Shown here piece after piece: positions 1 through 10,804 of a stretch of 64,000 nt of DNA. This DNA comes from Tolypocladium sp. Sup5 PDA-1 (taxonomy: Eukaryota > Ascomycota > Sordariomycetes > Hypocreales > Ophiocordycipitaceae): NCBI GenBank assembly GCA_000750105.3, contig JPHH03000004.1, forward strand, positions 558,001 to 622,000, given 5' to 3'. The position numbers and the translations under genes were made by a program. The notes beneath the pieces are model-generated. The model was not told the origin of the DNA, searched no databases, and worked only from the letters and a program-made list of their open reading frames with translations. How positions within the stretch are numbered: position 1 is the first letter of the stretch; each line of letters opens with the position of its first letter.

Positions 1-559
1 ACTCCTTTCCAAGAGGCCCTAGGCCCCATGGGTAAGGGATCTGGCGTCAACGTCCTGTCTCTGCGCACCTGCAAGGCCGATGTCGTTGTCGGGCTGCCCA
101 CAGGCAAGGACGAGGAGCTGAGGAAGACGGAAGGCGGCGGTGGCGACAGCGGCGCCCGGAGATGGGCGTGGCACGGCAAGTGGGCCGTCGTGTGCCTGTC
201 TCAAGGGTGATAGAGGATCCTTTATCTAGACGGAACGATTTACTCAACATGTTAACGATAGACGATAGACTTATAGAATTGGATTGATCGGTCCGACAGG
301 TCCTTTGACCGGGTGGACATGAAAACGGTCCTCTTGCTTCAAAACATTTCTGATGTGGGGTAATTAATACTGGACGGTGCAACTATCGATTTCGATTTCG
401 TCCCAAGTCATACCACTACTCGCTTCTATTCCCGTTCGTGTCTTTGCCCACGGCCTCAATTCATCTCTCAAATAACGTATCCTAAAAGATCGGAAAAGAA
501 TTGAAGGGTTCGCTCAAGGTCTCAACATTTCTTACGTCGCCATGATCCCGCACCCAGCT
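1..559. other. Window edge; no confident gene
   Basis: Frame +1 is open from base 1 to a stop at 208-210. This could be the last ~69 codons of a gene entering from the left, but the translation (Gly/Lys-rich, ending WAVVCLSQG) matches no family I recognise and the opposite strand is open over much of the same bases, so I do not call a gene. Bases 211-559 hold nothing I can identify. They would be the 3' flank of the minus-strand gene that ends at 560. Confidence 0.3.
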
Positions 560-1985
560 CTACCACTTCACGGCCCTGAACTTGGCGCCATACGAAGGCG
601 GGCTCGTGTAAGACGGAGGGGCCGCGGACGGCGTGTCATAGGAAGGAGGCTCATAGGAGGGCGGCGTCTCGGTCGGCGAGGAGGGGCTCGTCTCGTACGT
701 TTCGTCGGCTTCCTTGCTCGTGGTGAGGAGCGTCGTTGGCGTGGAGTGGGATGGAGGTGCGGATGTGCTGGCTATGGCGTCGGAGGTGGAGTCGTAAGAG
801 CTACCCGGGGTGGGATAGACACCTGACCCTGGCGACCTGGTTGAGGGTGAGGCGGTTGAGAGGCTGTACCTGCCAGAGATGGACGCCGGGGGTTGGTTTG
901 GGTATATGGTTGTGGCGGAAGCGTCCGCGGTGCTGGCGCTCGAGCCTGGGATGGGGTATTCCTTGGATGGCGTCTCGGCGCGGGAGCTCTGGCTCCCCGG
1001 AGGACTGGATGATGCGGTTGGCGCGGTGGTGTATACGCCCGACTCCGTGCCAATCGCCGACGTGACGCTCAAGGCACCAGATGTAGGGTACCCAGCCTCG
1101 CGGGAAGTCGTCGCAACAGATCTGGCTGTCCTGGCTGACGACCGGGTAGTTGGGACGATGTTCGTCAGAGGGCGAGTCCCAAACCTCGACGTGGTGCTGG
1201 GGGCGGATGAGTTGGTCAGGACGTAGGAGCCGTACCCGGAAGAAGGCCGGCACGGCATCTTGGACGAGTGACGCGCTGTGGTGACGGGCAAGGCAGAAGA
1301 GCCAGCGCCACCGTAAGGCGTGGTTTGCGCCTTGGAAGACGAGGAAGTGCGGGACGTGCCCTCCGGGACGGTGACGATGGTCGTCTGGGTGTGATCTTCG
1401 GTTGAGACTCTTGTGCTTGCGGTCTTGGAAGCGGACGACGTAGGCCGGCATCCGTAAGGCATTGTGCAAGTGCCTGGATACGCAGAAGACGCGGTGCTGG
1501 GGTAGTGACAGCCATAGGGACCGGTGCATGATCCCTGGGACGTTGGATGGACGGACGTGCCGGGGAGCTGGCTAGACACGTCTGAGAGGGAACCCACCGA
1601 TGTCGACGGCACGGGGTAGTGAACAGACGACTCCGGTGAAGACGTGGAAACAACGCTGGATCCACGGGTCGTTTCCGCCGCCTTGGACGACGGCGTTCCA
1701 GGGGCGCTGTACGTCGACAGCGTCGCCGCGCCAGAGAACTGGCACGAAAGCGCCGTCGAGGTGCAGCCCCTCACGGCGGAATAGCATGACGGCGCGCACG
1801 CGGTCACCGTATCTGTTACGGTGACGGTGGTGTAAGTCGCGCGGATCAGGGGGGCGCTGCGTGGCATTTAGCAAGGAGCTCAACACCGAACCCGGGGGGT
1901 ATCTCTCCGAGGACTGGGGAGATGGGGCCTTGGACGCAACGTACCCGAGGCCCACGAGGGCAAGGCGAGTGATGGGATTCACCAT
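560..1985 (-). CDS. Secreted Ser/Thr/Pro-rich wall-like protein
   Basis: CDS is complement(join(560..1856,1945..1985)), 445 aa. The 41-nt first exon gives MVNPITRLALVGLG. An 88-nt intron (GTACGT donor, CAG acceptor) joins in phase to APLIRATYTTVTVTDTVTAC, which makes a plausible signal peptide. The mature part is dominated by Ser, Thr and Pro with a few Cys. The motif CTxPYGC occurs twice (CTGPYGC, CTMPYGC), and the C-terminus repeats PPSY about four times. Such composition is usual in heavily O-glycosylated fungal surface or secreted proteins. No catalytic domain is visible and no clear GPI-anchor hydrophobic tail is seen at the C-terminus. Exact function is unknown; wall or extracellular matrix location is inference. 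A TATAAA lies ~110 bp upstream of the chosen ATG. Confidence 0.7.
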
Positions 1986-2388
1986 GGTGAGAAGGATGCC
2001 AGAGCTGGAGTCTGTTGAGAAGCGTAAATGAGCGACGAGGCGAGGCTTTGTCTTCTGTCCGTCCATCCTGGCTCAAGCTTTCCCGGCGCTCTCTTTATAG
2101 CCAGCCAGCCAGAGCTCTTTGCGCACTCACCCAAGGCACATCGCTCGCACAAGCTTGATACCGGTATTGAGGTTCTCCTAGAGCGTCTTGTATCACCACC
2201 GTCTCCCATATTCCCGTCGGGCCGACCGTCCCAGTATTTGTCTCCAACCCCCCCCCCCCCCCCCCTTCTTTCCGAGATCCGGGACCGGACCGGGACTGGA
2301 TGACGCCGGGTTTCTCGGCCGCGTTCCGGGATGCCTTTCCACACAACGCCGATGCTTGCCCTGCTTCCTGCTGACACCACTGGTACAG
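1986..2388. other. Divergent intergenic region with poly-C tract
   Basis: Shared upstream region of the minus-strand secreted-protein gene and the plus-strand HbpS-like gene. It contains an 18-nt poly-C run at 2248-2265. The first coding exon of the HbpS-like gene probably lies here, but no ATG plus splice donor can be chosen with confidence. Confidence 0.4.
2094..2099 (-). promoter_or_regulatory. TATA box of the Ser/Thr-rich gene
   Basis: Minus-strand TATAAA about 110 nt upstream of the ATG at 1985. Position and sequence fit a TATA element; the assignment is by spacing only. Confidence 0.4.
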
Positions 2389-2880
2389 ATCCAGGCGCTC
2401 ATCGACGCAGACGTCGGCGGCGAGGGCTTCACGCTCTCGTCCTTTTCCGCCGACGACGCCTGGGAGCTGGGCCACCTCATCCACGCGCGGCTGCTGCCCT
2501 TTGCGCCCGCGCGCCCGGCGCTCGTCTCCATCAGCCTGGCCAGCGGCGCGGTGCTCTTCCAGAGCGCGACGGGCAGCGGCACGACGCCGGACAACAGCGT
2601 GTGGGCGGCGCGCAAGCGCGCGACGGTGCTGCGCTTCGGCGTGAGCAGCTGGCTCATGGGGCAGAAGTTCGGGATGGACGAGGCGGCGTTTGCGGCCAAG
2701 TTCGCGCTGGGGCCGGACGCGGCGGGCGGCTTTGCGATCCACGGCGGGGGGGTGCCGGTGCGGGTGAGGGGCGTGGAGGGCGTGGTGGCGGTGGTCGTGG
2801 TGAGCGGGCTGAAGGCGTACGAGGATCACGGGGTTGTTGCCGAGGTGGTGAGGGAGAACTGGGAGGCTGTGGCGGAGTGA
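2389..2880 (+). CDS. HbpS/UPF0303 (YBR137W-like) protein, 5' exon unresolved
   Basis: The main exon encodes ~163 aa with the look of the haem-degrading/HbpS-like family (fungal UPF0303, yeast YBR137W): conserved SLASGAVLFQSA, then DNSVWAARKRATVLRFG near the middle, and a Gly-rich core ending in a VxGVVAVVVVSGL strand. Usual family length is 160-190 aa, so this exon is nearly the entire protein. The exon appears to start after an acceptor (branch CTGAC, TACAG ending at 2388). The true start must be in a short upstream exon I could not place; ATGs at 2300 and 2331 are out of frame. The family is small, cytosolic and mostly oligomeric. Its function in filamentous fungi is poorly defined. Confidence 0.75.
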   Translation: MQALIDADVGGEGFTLSSFSADDAWELGHLIHARLLPFAPARPALVSISLASGAVLFQSATGSGTTPDNSVWAARKRATVLRFGVSSWLMGQKFGMDEAAFAAKFALGPDAAGGFAIHGGGVPVRVRGVEGVVAVVVVSGLKAYEDHGVVAEVVRENWEAVAE

Positions 2881-2939
2881 TGCTGTCTCTTTGGTGTTGA
2901 AGACTGTCTATATGAGTGGGAGTGACCGAAATACATGTC

Positions 2940-3343
2940 ATGGGTATGTTATATTCCGTCGACGCTTTATGAGATTCCGAGCTTCCTTTGGGGTTGATGC
3001 TGAAAATGCGATCGGCGTACCCCTTGACCACGCGCCAGAGCGGATCGATGGCCTTGCTCTTGGCCAGCGACGACGCAGCGATGCCCACCAGCCGGGGCAA
3101 TTCATGCCAGGCCTCGTCGCCGTGCAGCCCGGTTTTGTGAAACACGTGCTCTTCTAGCCGGAGAAGCAGCCCATATGCCTGGGGATGTGTCCTCTCCCTG
3201 ACCTCGCACAGCCCAAAGAGCCGAAGGCATGCTCTTACAGACGTTGCATCAGCAAGTGCCAAGCCACGGCTCGGAGCCTGGACCGGCTCGAATTTAAGCA
3301 TAATGCAACGGGGCGTCAAGTGACGGCGAGCCTGGCGGTGCAT
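2940..3343 (-). CDS. Possible small gene or coding remnant, unknown
   Basis: A minus-strand reading frame starts with ATG at 3343 and has a protein-like composition to about 2940 (segments such as LRLFGLCEVRERTHPQAYGL and DPLWRVVKGYADRIFS). It has no stop in that stretch: the frame stays open into the antisense of the HbpS-like gene, where it degenerates into Pro/Arg shadow sequence. It may be a decayed or mis-terminated gene, or an exon whose splice to a terminal exon I cannot see. No family recognised. End coordinate is only where the coding-like composition fades. Confidence 0.3.
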
Positions 3344-3649
3344 GTATGTAACTTACGCGATGATGATCAGTGACGCAAGTCATGTGGTCGCCGAGTGAGC
3401 TTCGTTGCTAGGCAGGATGGCTACGTTCCAATCATGGCGCTTGTCGTTGCGACCCCTCCATCTAATACGGTCTACCCTCTACCCCTCAACCTTCACCTCG
3501 CTGCCGATGCATCACCATCATCATCATCTACATCTCACTTGATCGACAGCGATTGGAGAAAGGCGTGTCACGGACGGAGATTGACGCTGAACATCCACGC
3601 CACGCGGGCCTTTCAAGAGTGCCACCCTCCGAGACGTCTGCCATCTGCT

Positions 3650-3657
3650 TATATATA
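3650..3657 (+). promoter_or_regulatory. TATA box of the beta-galactosidase gene
   Basis: TATATATA about 150 bp upstream of the ATG at 3803. Distance and sequence are typical for a fungal TATA element. The rest of 3344-3802 shows no further gene. Confidence 0.45.
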
Positions 3658-3802
3658 CTCCGGCTACTCTGTTGTAAGAGACGGCATACAACAGAAGCAG
3701 CCGGCTCAAACGCAAAGGTATTCTCGCAATCTCTCGGACAGTCCCTCATCAAAAACGCATCTCATCTGTTGCGGCCGCCTGGCCTAGAGTCAGCCACCTA
3801 CA

Positions 3803-6800
3803 ATGTCTGCAGCCCACGTCCAGCCCGAGAAGCTCCCCGACTGGAGCAACGTCAATGTCATCCACCGCAAGACGCTCGCGCCGCGCAGCTACTTTTACCT
3901 CTACGACAACGAGGCCGATGCGCTCACGCGGGACGTGAGTAGGGCCAAGGCCCAGTGCCTCTCCGGGAAATGGAGGTTCCACCTGTCCAAGTCCCCCTTT
4001 GAGGGGCCTCGCGCGTTCCACCATGAAGGCTTCGCGACGACAGACTTTGCCGACATTGTCGTGCCTGGCATGTGGCAGCTCCAGGGATACGGCAAGGGCC
4101 CGCACTACACCAATATCCTGTACCCCTGGCCGGTTGATCCACCAAACGTCTCGTACCAGGAGAATGAGTGTGGCAGATACGTCACAAACTTCCAAGTGGA
4201 TGAGTCGTTCACCGGCCACCAGCTCCGTCTGCGCTTCGAGGGTGTGGACTCGTCGTTTACGGTATGGGTCAACGGCAAGGACGTTGGATACTCGCAGGGA
4301 TCGAGGAACCCAAGCGAGTTTGACGTCACCGACCTCGTAAAGATTGGGGAGGACAATGTCCTCGCAGTCGAGGTGTACCAGCGGTGTGACGGCAGCTACA
4401 TCGAGGACCAGGACCAGTGGTGGCTCAGCGGCATCTTTCGCGATGTCTACCTCCATGCGTTTCCCAAGGTGCATCCCGTCGACTTCCACGTTGCCACCGA
4501 TCTCGACAAGAAATACGAGAACGCCACCTTGACAGTCAAGGTCGACATGAGCGCACCTTCATCAGTCGAGGTGAAGCTCCTTGACGGCAAGCAAAAGGAG
4601 GTCCTCCGGGAAACCAAGACTATCAAGCAGTCTGGCAGCTTTGAGCTGGGCGTCAAGAGCCCGAAGAAGTGGACGGCAGAGACTCCCAACTTGTACACGC
4701 TGGTCCTGAACTTTCTCGATGGCGATGGATGCAGTTTGGTGCAGCGAGTCGGCTTCCGGACAGCAGGTCTAGTTGACGGCGTCTTTTGCGTCAACGGCAA
4801 CCCCATCAAGATCCGCGGCGTCAACAGACATGAGCACCACCCCGACCACGGAAGAGCCGTCCCGTACGACTTTATGAGACGCGACCTCGTCATCATGAAG
4901 AACTGCAACATCAACGCCATCCGGACCTGCCACCAGATCAACGACCCGCGGCTGTACGACGTCGCCGACGAGCTCGGCCTCTGGATCATGGACGAGGCCG
5001 ACCTGGAGTGCCACGGCTTCGGCGCCGTCGGCGGCGACGCGGCGTCGTACACCTCGGACAACCCGGAGTGGCGGGAGCAGTACGTCGACCGGGCGAGGCA
5101 GATGGTCGCGCGCGACAAGAACCACGCCTGCGTCATCATGTGGTCGCTCGGCAACGAGGCCTTCTACGGGCGCAACCACCAGGCCATGTACGACTGCATC
5201 AAGGCCATGGACGGGACGCGGCTGGTGCACTATGAGGGCGACTGGCAGGCCAAGACGGCGGACATCTTCAGCCGCATGTACGCGACGGTCGACAGCATCG
5301 AGGACTTTGCCAAGGAGCGCGACTGGAAGAAGCCGCTGGTGCTGTGCGAGTTTCTGCATTCGATGGGCAACTCGGAGGGGAATGCCAAGGAGTACATTGA
5401 TGCGTATTACAAGCATCCGCGCCTGATGGGCGGCTTTGTCTGGGAGTGGGCGAACCATGCAAGTGCCTCTGCATATGCTGATGTGGATGAGTGACGACTA
5501 ACAGACTGGGCGCAGGGCTTGAGAACGAAGACGGAGGACGGCATCGAGTACATGGCATACGGCGGCGACTTTGGCGACGAGCCCAACGACTACAACTTCG
5601 TCATGGACGGGCTGCTGTGGTCTGAGCATAGCCTGACGTCCAACATCGCCGAGTACGCCAAGTCCATTGAGCCGGTTCAGACGCTTGCGCTGCACCACCA
5701 CAAGGTCACCGTCGTGAACCGCTACGACTTCCTCGGGTTGGAGCATCTGGATGGCTCGTGGCACATTGTTGCGGATGGCAAGGACATTTCTTCTGGGGGG
5801 CGGGTGGACATTCCCAGTGGTGAGCAGCGACAGTTTATGACAGCCAACGCGGAGCTGGGTGCTGATGTGAGTTTGCAGGCATAAAGCCTCACGCGGAGGC
5901 AACCCTCACAATCGAGGGCCTCCATCAGGGCATGATGCGAGAGGTGGACAGGGAGGCATACCTTCAGCTTCAGTTTAGGCTGAAAAAGTCGACGGACTGG
6001 GCTCCGGCCGGCCATCTCGTTGCCACCGGCGAGCTACCAATCTCGAAGCCCTTGTCTCTCGCGGCGATCCGATCCGTGGAGCCGCCGACGCCGAAGCCTA
6101 CAGTCCAGAAGACGTCCGAGGAGCACCTCACCATCACGTCGGCCACGGGCGCCTCCATCTGGGGCATCAGCATCATTACGGGTATGCTGGCGAGCTGGCG
6201 GCGGGCGGACCGGCCAGACGTCGAGCTGCTCACGGAGCCCATCGGCATGGACTTTTACCGCGCCCTGACGGACAACGACCGCGGCGGCCACGGAGGGCAG
6301 TGGAAGGACCGCCGGCTCCACCAGACGACCAGCCAGGTGCGGCAGATCAAGTGGCACCTCGCCGACGACGGCGTCGAGGTGCAGGTCGCGGAGCGGATCG
6401 CGCCGCCAGCGCTGGCCTGGGGCGTCGACACGTCGTGGACGTACAGCTTCCGCGGGGACTCGCTGTCGATACGCGTACGCGGGAAGCCCGGCGGGCTGTA
6501 TCTGCCCGAGACGTTTGCGCGCGTCGGGCTCACGCTGGGGCTCGCGGGCGTGGACCAGGTCCGGTGGTGGGGCCGGGGCCCGGGCGAGTCGTACCGCGAC
6601 AAGAAGCTGTCGCAGCAGTTCGGCAACTGGCACGCGGGCGTCGACGACCTGTGGGTGGACTACGAGTTCCCGCAGGACGGGGGCAACAGGACCGACGTGC
6701 GCTGGGTCGAGTTCCGGGGCAGCGGCGCGGGGAGGGTCCTCCGGGCGCGGTTCGGGGGCCTCGAGGGCGCGAGCTTCTCGGCGATGCGGTACGCGACCAG

Positions 6801-6978
6801 GGACATCGACGAGTGCACGCACCCGTACGAGCTGCACAGGAGGAAGAGGGAGGACACGGTCGTCCGGCTGGACTGGATGCACCACGGGCTGGGGACGGGG
6901 TCGTGCGGGCCGTGGACGCTGCCGCAGTACCAGCTGCGGACGGACCGGGAGTTTGACGTGGACATTCTGCTGGATTAA
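3803..6978 (+). CDS. GH2 beta-galactosidase (LacZ type), intracellular
   Basis: CDS is join(3803..5458,5516..5819,5879..6978), 1019 aa, the usual LacZ length. It hydrolyses terminal beta-galactosides such as lactose. The order is an N-terminal jelly-roll (LSGKWRFHLS, VPGMWQLQGYG), an Ig-like middle, a TIM barrel with GVNRHEHHPDHG, acid/base Glu452 in SLGNEAFYG and nucleophile Glu516 in LVLCEFLHSMGNS, and a C-terminal beta domain (WWGRGPGESYRD, TDVRWVEFRG). No signal peptide, so cytosolic. Intron 1 (5459-5515) begins GCAAGT and ends CAG with branch CTAAC, a GC-AG intron; only this joint restores WANH-GLRTK. Intron 2 (5820-5878, GTGAGC...CAG) restores PSG-IKPHAEATL. No lactose permease is adjacent. 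Family assignment is secure; physiological substrate is inference. Confidence 0.95.
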
Positions 6979-7406
6979 GTACTGTATCGCAAGGACCTGT
7001 CGATTACGCTGCGTTGCAACCCCTGATTTATTGCGCACATTCGTACAAGTACTCCTCCGCCACGCATATCCGTACGTAAGGTATAAAAGAAACACGCACC
7101 CCACGAACTTGCAGATAGATCAGTTGAAATCTGGTCAGGTTCGCGTAATTAGCGGAAAGGTTGGTGTCGGTGTTGAAACAGCCGGGAACTGAGCAAGGGG
7201 GCTGGAGTGTTCCGCCTGTATCAAAACTGTTCGGCGCATTTATAAATTTGGCTTTTCCTATCCAAGTATGTTAACGACTAGCCGAGAGGTCATATTGAGC
7301 ACCATAGATAGTAAGAATGGAAGAATGAAATGAAACTAGAAAAGGGAGAAATAACGGGAGTACTATTTGCTTCCGGGCTTGTGGAGTCTGAGGCTTCTCT
7401 TCAACC
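6979..7406. other. Convergent intergenic spacer
   Basis: Region between the 3' ends of the beta-galactosidase (+) and the amino-acid oxidase (-). It presumably holds both 3' UTRs and is AT-richer than its neighbours. No ORF or repeat worth calling. Confidence 0.4.
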
Positions 7407-9328
7407 TCAAGTCACCCCCGAAAAAGCATTTGAATACCAGCCCATATCAACCTCATCAATAACCCCCCACATTTCCACCATCTTGATCAACTTGTCGTCC
7501 ATCTTCTCAACCGCCAGCACCTCCGCAACAGTCCGGTACGCCGAATTCACAGCCCCAATGATCCAAGCATGTCCCGAGCTCAACGCCTCGCCGCCGAAAT
7601 GCAACCTCCCGTTCGCGCCCGGCTTCATCAAAGCCGGCATGACGGTGCTGAACTCGTCGGGGCCGAAGAGGGCGAACGCGCCCACCGAGTCTTCGCCCTC
7701 GTACCAGTTCCAGAGATGCGATTCGACGTACTGCGATGCGAGGTATTTATAGGTCACGTTGTTCATGGCTGCGAGGTTGCGGAGCGCGACTTCTTCGATG
7801 TTTATGCGCGAGTCGTTTTGGCAGTAGTAGGCGCCGAGACGGGTACTGTCTTGGCCCCAGGTGTAGGAGGCGATCATGGCTGCGGCGGCGTCGGGGGTGC
7901 CGAGACCGTAGGATGGGTAGACGCAACGGCGGATGGGGAGGTCGGAGAAGGACTGCCCGCCTACGAACGAACCTGAGCTGAGGTCTTCCCACCTAGAGAA
8001 AGAGTTAGCGTTGGAAGATAGGTGTCAAGTAATTATGTCTGGTACGAACCATCGACTCTTGAACTTCATGCCAATCTTGCCAGCAGGGTCGTATTGGAGT
8101 TTCCTGATGGCCAGCTTCTTGCGGTAATCGAGATCCAGCTCGGTTATATCCATTACTTGCATTGCGCCCAAGGGAACGGTGTTGATGATATGAGCATACG
8201 TTCTTTCCTCAGTGCCGTTAATTACAACCTTTAGAGAGCCGTTGCCTGCTGGTTTGATGGCCGTGACTCGTTTTCTAGTCTCGACCTTCTTGCTGATGAT
8301 CTTGGACATCCCGTGGGTGATGCGGTCCATACCGCCGTCGACGCAAGTCCAGCTATCGAGCGGAGATTCGGTGAAGATCCACTCTTCGAGGACGGATTGC
8401 GAGAGAGACATGGTGTCGTAGTGCGTGGTGGCCTCGGTGACCGTCTCCATCCAGTCGATCTGTTGGGGGGAGAAACCCCGGTTGAGCAAGTACTGCCGCA
8501 CGGAAATCTGGTCGTATTGCATCAACATGTCGAACCCGGAGTCGAAGTCTACGGATAATGCTTGCACCAGTGCGCTAACCGCATCAGCAAACACCGTGCC
8601 GGGCGACATGGCAGCGAAGGCGTCGTTGTTGATCGTTCCGCCCTCTGAGACCAGGACGTTGAAGGTATCCGCGGAGGGGTTGACTTGGTTATAGACCAAT
8701 ACGTCGTTGAATAGACGGAATGTGTTGTTGGTTTGGAATATGTAGGGGATCATCTTGACCGGCGGCCCGTCTTCCGGTTTGAGCTTGGAGTTGATGTAGG
8801 GAATCAGTGAGTTGTTGGCCGTTCCAATTACTCGGCCCATCCACTCCATGCCAGGAAATCTCATGGCTCCGACATCCTATCCCGACTATTAAGCGACTTC
8901 CGATGCAAATCGGTACATTGGAGACTTACGTAGTAGTCGTAGTAATCAGGCTGTCCGGGCTTCGAAGCGAGCCATGCCTTTTCGTCAAACCGGTACGTGA
9001 ATATCCGCCCTCCGATCCGCTCACTCGACTCCAAAATCTCATAGTCGATGTCGAGCGTGTCCAGAAGGATAGCCGCGTAAAGACCAGCAGCTCCGCCACC
9101 GATGATACCAACCTTGAGCTCCCCGTCGCTGTTTGATGAGCAATTTCTAAAGTTACCATACTCGGGTGACCTGGCAAGAATCTGCTTCAAAAACAGATCG
9201 CGTGCATTGCCTGCGCTTGGTGAAGTGGCGGCATTGTTGTTGTCACGAGGGGCAAGGGGTCCTGCAGTGACGGTGGATGGAAGAGCCAACGCGGTCAACG
9301 CGCTTGGCAAGAGTTTTGAAAACAGCAT
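7407..9328 (-). CDS. Secreted L-amino-acid oxidase (flavin amine oxidase)
   Basis: CDS is complement(join(7407..7992,8050..8876,8930..9328)), 603 aa. It starts with a signal peptide (MLFSKLLPSALTALALPSTVTAG). The Rossmann FAD motif VGIIGGGAAG lies at residues 73-82, followed by ESSERIGGRIFTYRF, the substrate-side DVGAMRFPGM, and the C-terminal FAD motif HFGGEALSSGHAWIIGAV. The overall order matches fungal LAAOs, which oxidatively deaminate L-amino acids to keto acid, ammonia and H2O2 outside the cell. Introns are 8877-8929 (GTAAGT...ATAG, restoring YYDYY-DVGAM) and 7993-8049 (GTTCGT...CTAG, branch GCTAAC, restoring KSRW-WED). Amino-acid preference cannot be read from sequence. A minus-strand TATAAA lies ~130 bp upstream. 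Convergent with the beta-galactosidase gene, with no obvious functional link. Confidence 0.9.
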
Positions 9329-9454
9329 ACTGGGGAAAAGGGGACCCGAGGGGTTCGAAAGGCGAATAAAGAAGCCCACGCCTATAGGTAGTAGGGTGCG
9401 TGCGTATAGTATAGAGTTGCGAGGTCTAGTAGAGTAGTAGTAAGGCTGGATTAC

Positions 9455-9460
9455 TTTATA
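9455..9460 (-). promoter_or_regulatory. TATA box of the amino-acid oxidase gene
   Basis: Minus-strand TATAAA ~127 nt upstream of the ATG at 9328. Assigned by spacing. Confidence 0.4.
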
Positions 9461-10371
9461 ATACTTAGCCGCCCATCCCAAGGACCTTCGCGGACAGAAC
9501 CAAGATGGCCCGCGAGACGATGGCGTCCCTGATTTCGGAAAGTCATGAGGGTGCCTGCGGCCGAGAACGCCCAACTGGGCGCAAAGAACAAACTTGACGG
9601 GAACCTCAAAAGGCTGGCATCCCCAACCGGACACTCATTCCGCTCAACTCGGCAAGAGGCTGAGTGACTGGTTGCAGCACTGCGAGGTGGGCGCGGCAAC
9701 ACGGACTCTGGCACGGTAGTATCCCTACCGAATCTGCTGGCCACGTATATCATAGATGATGATTCTTTGCCCCCTATTCTCCGGCCCATTGACCTGTGGG
9801 TCTACTCCGCATAGGCACCGTACCACCGATTCTCGTCTTACGGCGGAGACGGCGACTTTATCGCGTTGGCCAAACGGGCCAAACAAAAGCGGAATGCACA
9901 CTCCAGCAGATGTAGCTGGTAGCGGCGTGTATAGGCGTAGATTTCTGAATGTGACAGACTTTCGGTGTTACAACCTGCGGCGTCTATAGTGATACTCGGC
10001 TGAATATGACAGGTACCTTGTTTCGCCAGAAACCCGCTGCGTTCGGTACACGGTCCTGTGCAACTGTGCGTAGCAGAGATGTGAATTCCGGTGTCTCATT
10101 GGTGTCAAGTTGTCAACGTCGAAGGCGAGACACTTTTGGGCGGACTGCAGAATACGGTCGGAACCACCAATTTTTTGCCGCGCGCATTCCCCGCCGCATG
10201 CGTCACGGCATCGCCGCTCCCGCAACGGGGCATCGTGTTGTTCGCATTCATTTTGCACACATTCGAAGCTGTTCGATTGATTGTGTGAACCCAACGCAAG
10301 CAGCGGTTTGACCACGACCGCGCTCGCACGGTCAGCGCCCCGTGGCTGTGTAGAGGGAGGCGGCGGGTATG

Positions 10372-10396
10372 TACGGGGTACTCCGTACGAAGTACG
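10372..10396. repeat. Dispersed TACGGRGTA/TACGAAGTA motif
   Basis: TACGGGGTACTCCGTACGAAGTACG is a run of overlapping short palindrome-like units. Related units recur only in the intergenic tracts of this window (for example near 23275, 27151, 27385, 35011, 47346, 51981, 52105, 53451-53510 and 53904). Confidence 0.6.
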
Positions 10397-10722
10397 CGAC
10401 GAGACATGACGCAATGCTGTCTTCCTGCTGGAGCCCCTGCCGCAAAGCCCCCCTCTCGCGCACGAAGGTGTACCTAGTTAATAGGTACTCGTACCTGACC
10501 TTATTATTATCTCGGTTGCCGGGTACGTGTTCTCCGATCGATCATGGCAGCGTGGGGCCGCTAAATCACGCCAGGAACGAGCGAAAAGGTCGCTACCTAA
10601 GGTACGGACTACGGACTATTAGTTGCTGTCCCACGACTTTTTACTACGCCACCACGCATACCCCAACACACACAACATATCAGATGCTCTCACAGAAGGG
10701 CATGGGAGCATTGGGGCTCTCC

Positions 10723-10750
10723 GTCAATCCTCAATCGTCAATCGTCAATC
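10723..10750 (+). repeat. Heptamer tandem repeat (GTCAATC)4
   Basis: Four 7-bp copies, GTCAATC CTCAATC GTCAATC GTCAATC, end 55 bp upstream of the F-box gene start. Could be promoter sequence or a simple microsatellite. Confidence 0.7.
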
Positions 10751-10804
10751 GAATACGTCTTTTTATAATCACTTTTTTCTTTGACAGTCCGCTCAGTCCG
10801 CACA

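Larger units (their letters stand above)
9329..10804. other. 1.5-kb divergent intergenic region
   Basis: Separates the amino-acid oxidase (-) from the F-box gene (+). Holds the oxidase promoter, the dispersed TACGGRGTA/TACGAAGTAC motif at 10372-10396, a partial motif at 10601-10615 and a heptamer repeat at 10723-10750. No protein-like ORF seen. Confidence 0.4.

Noticed and set aside
5870..5889. 20-nt GTGAGT...AAG segment as the second beta-galactosidase intron
   Set aside because: It keeps the frame but is too short for splicing. The 59-nt intron 5820-5878 gives a better match to the family.
6034..7104. Long minus-strand open frame opposite the beta-galactosidase C-terminus
   Set aside because: Pro/Arg/Val-rich shadow. 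The sense strand holds conserved GH2 sequence through the same bases.
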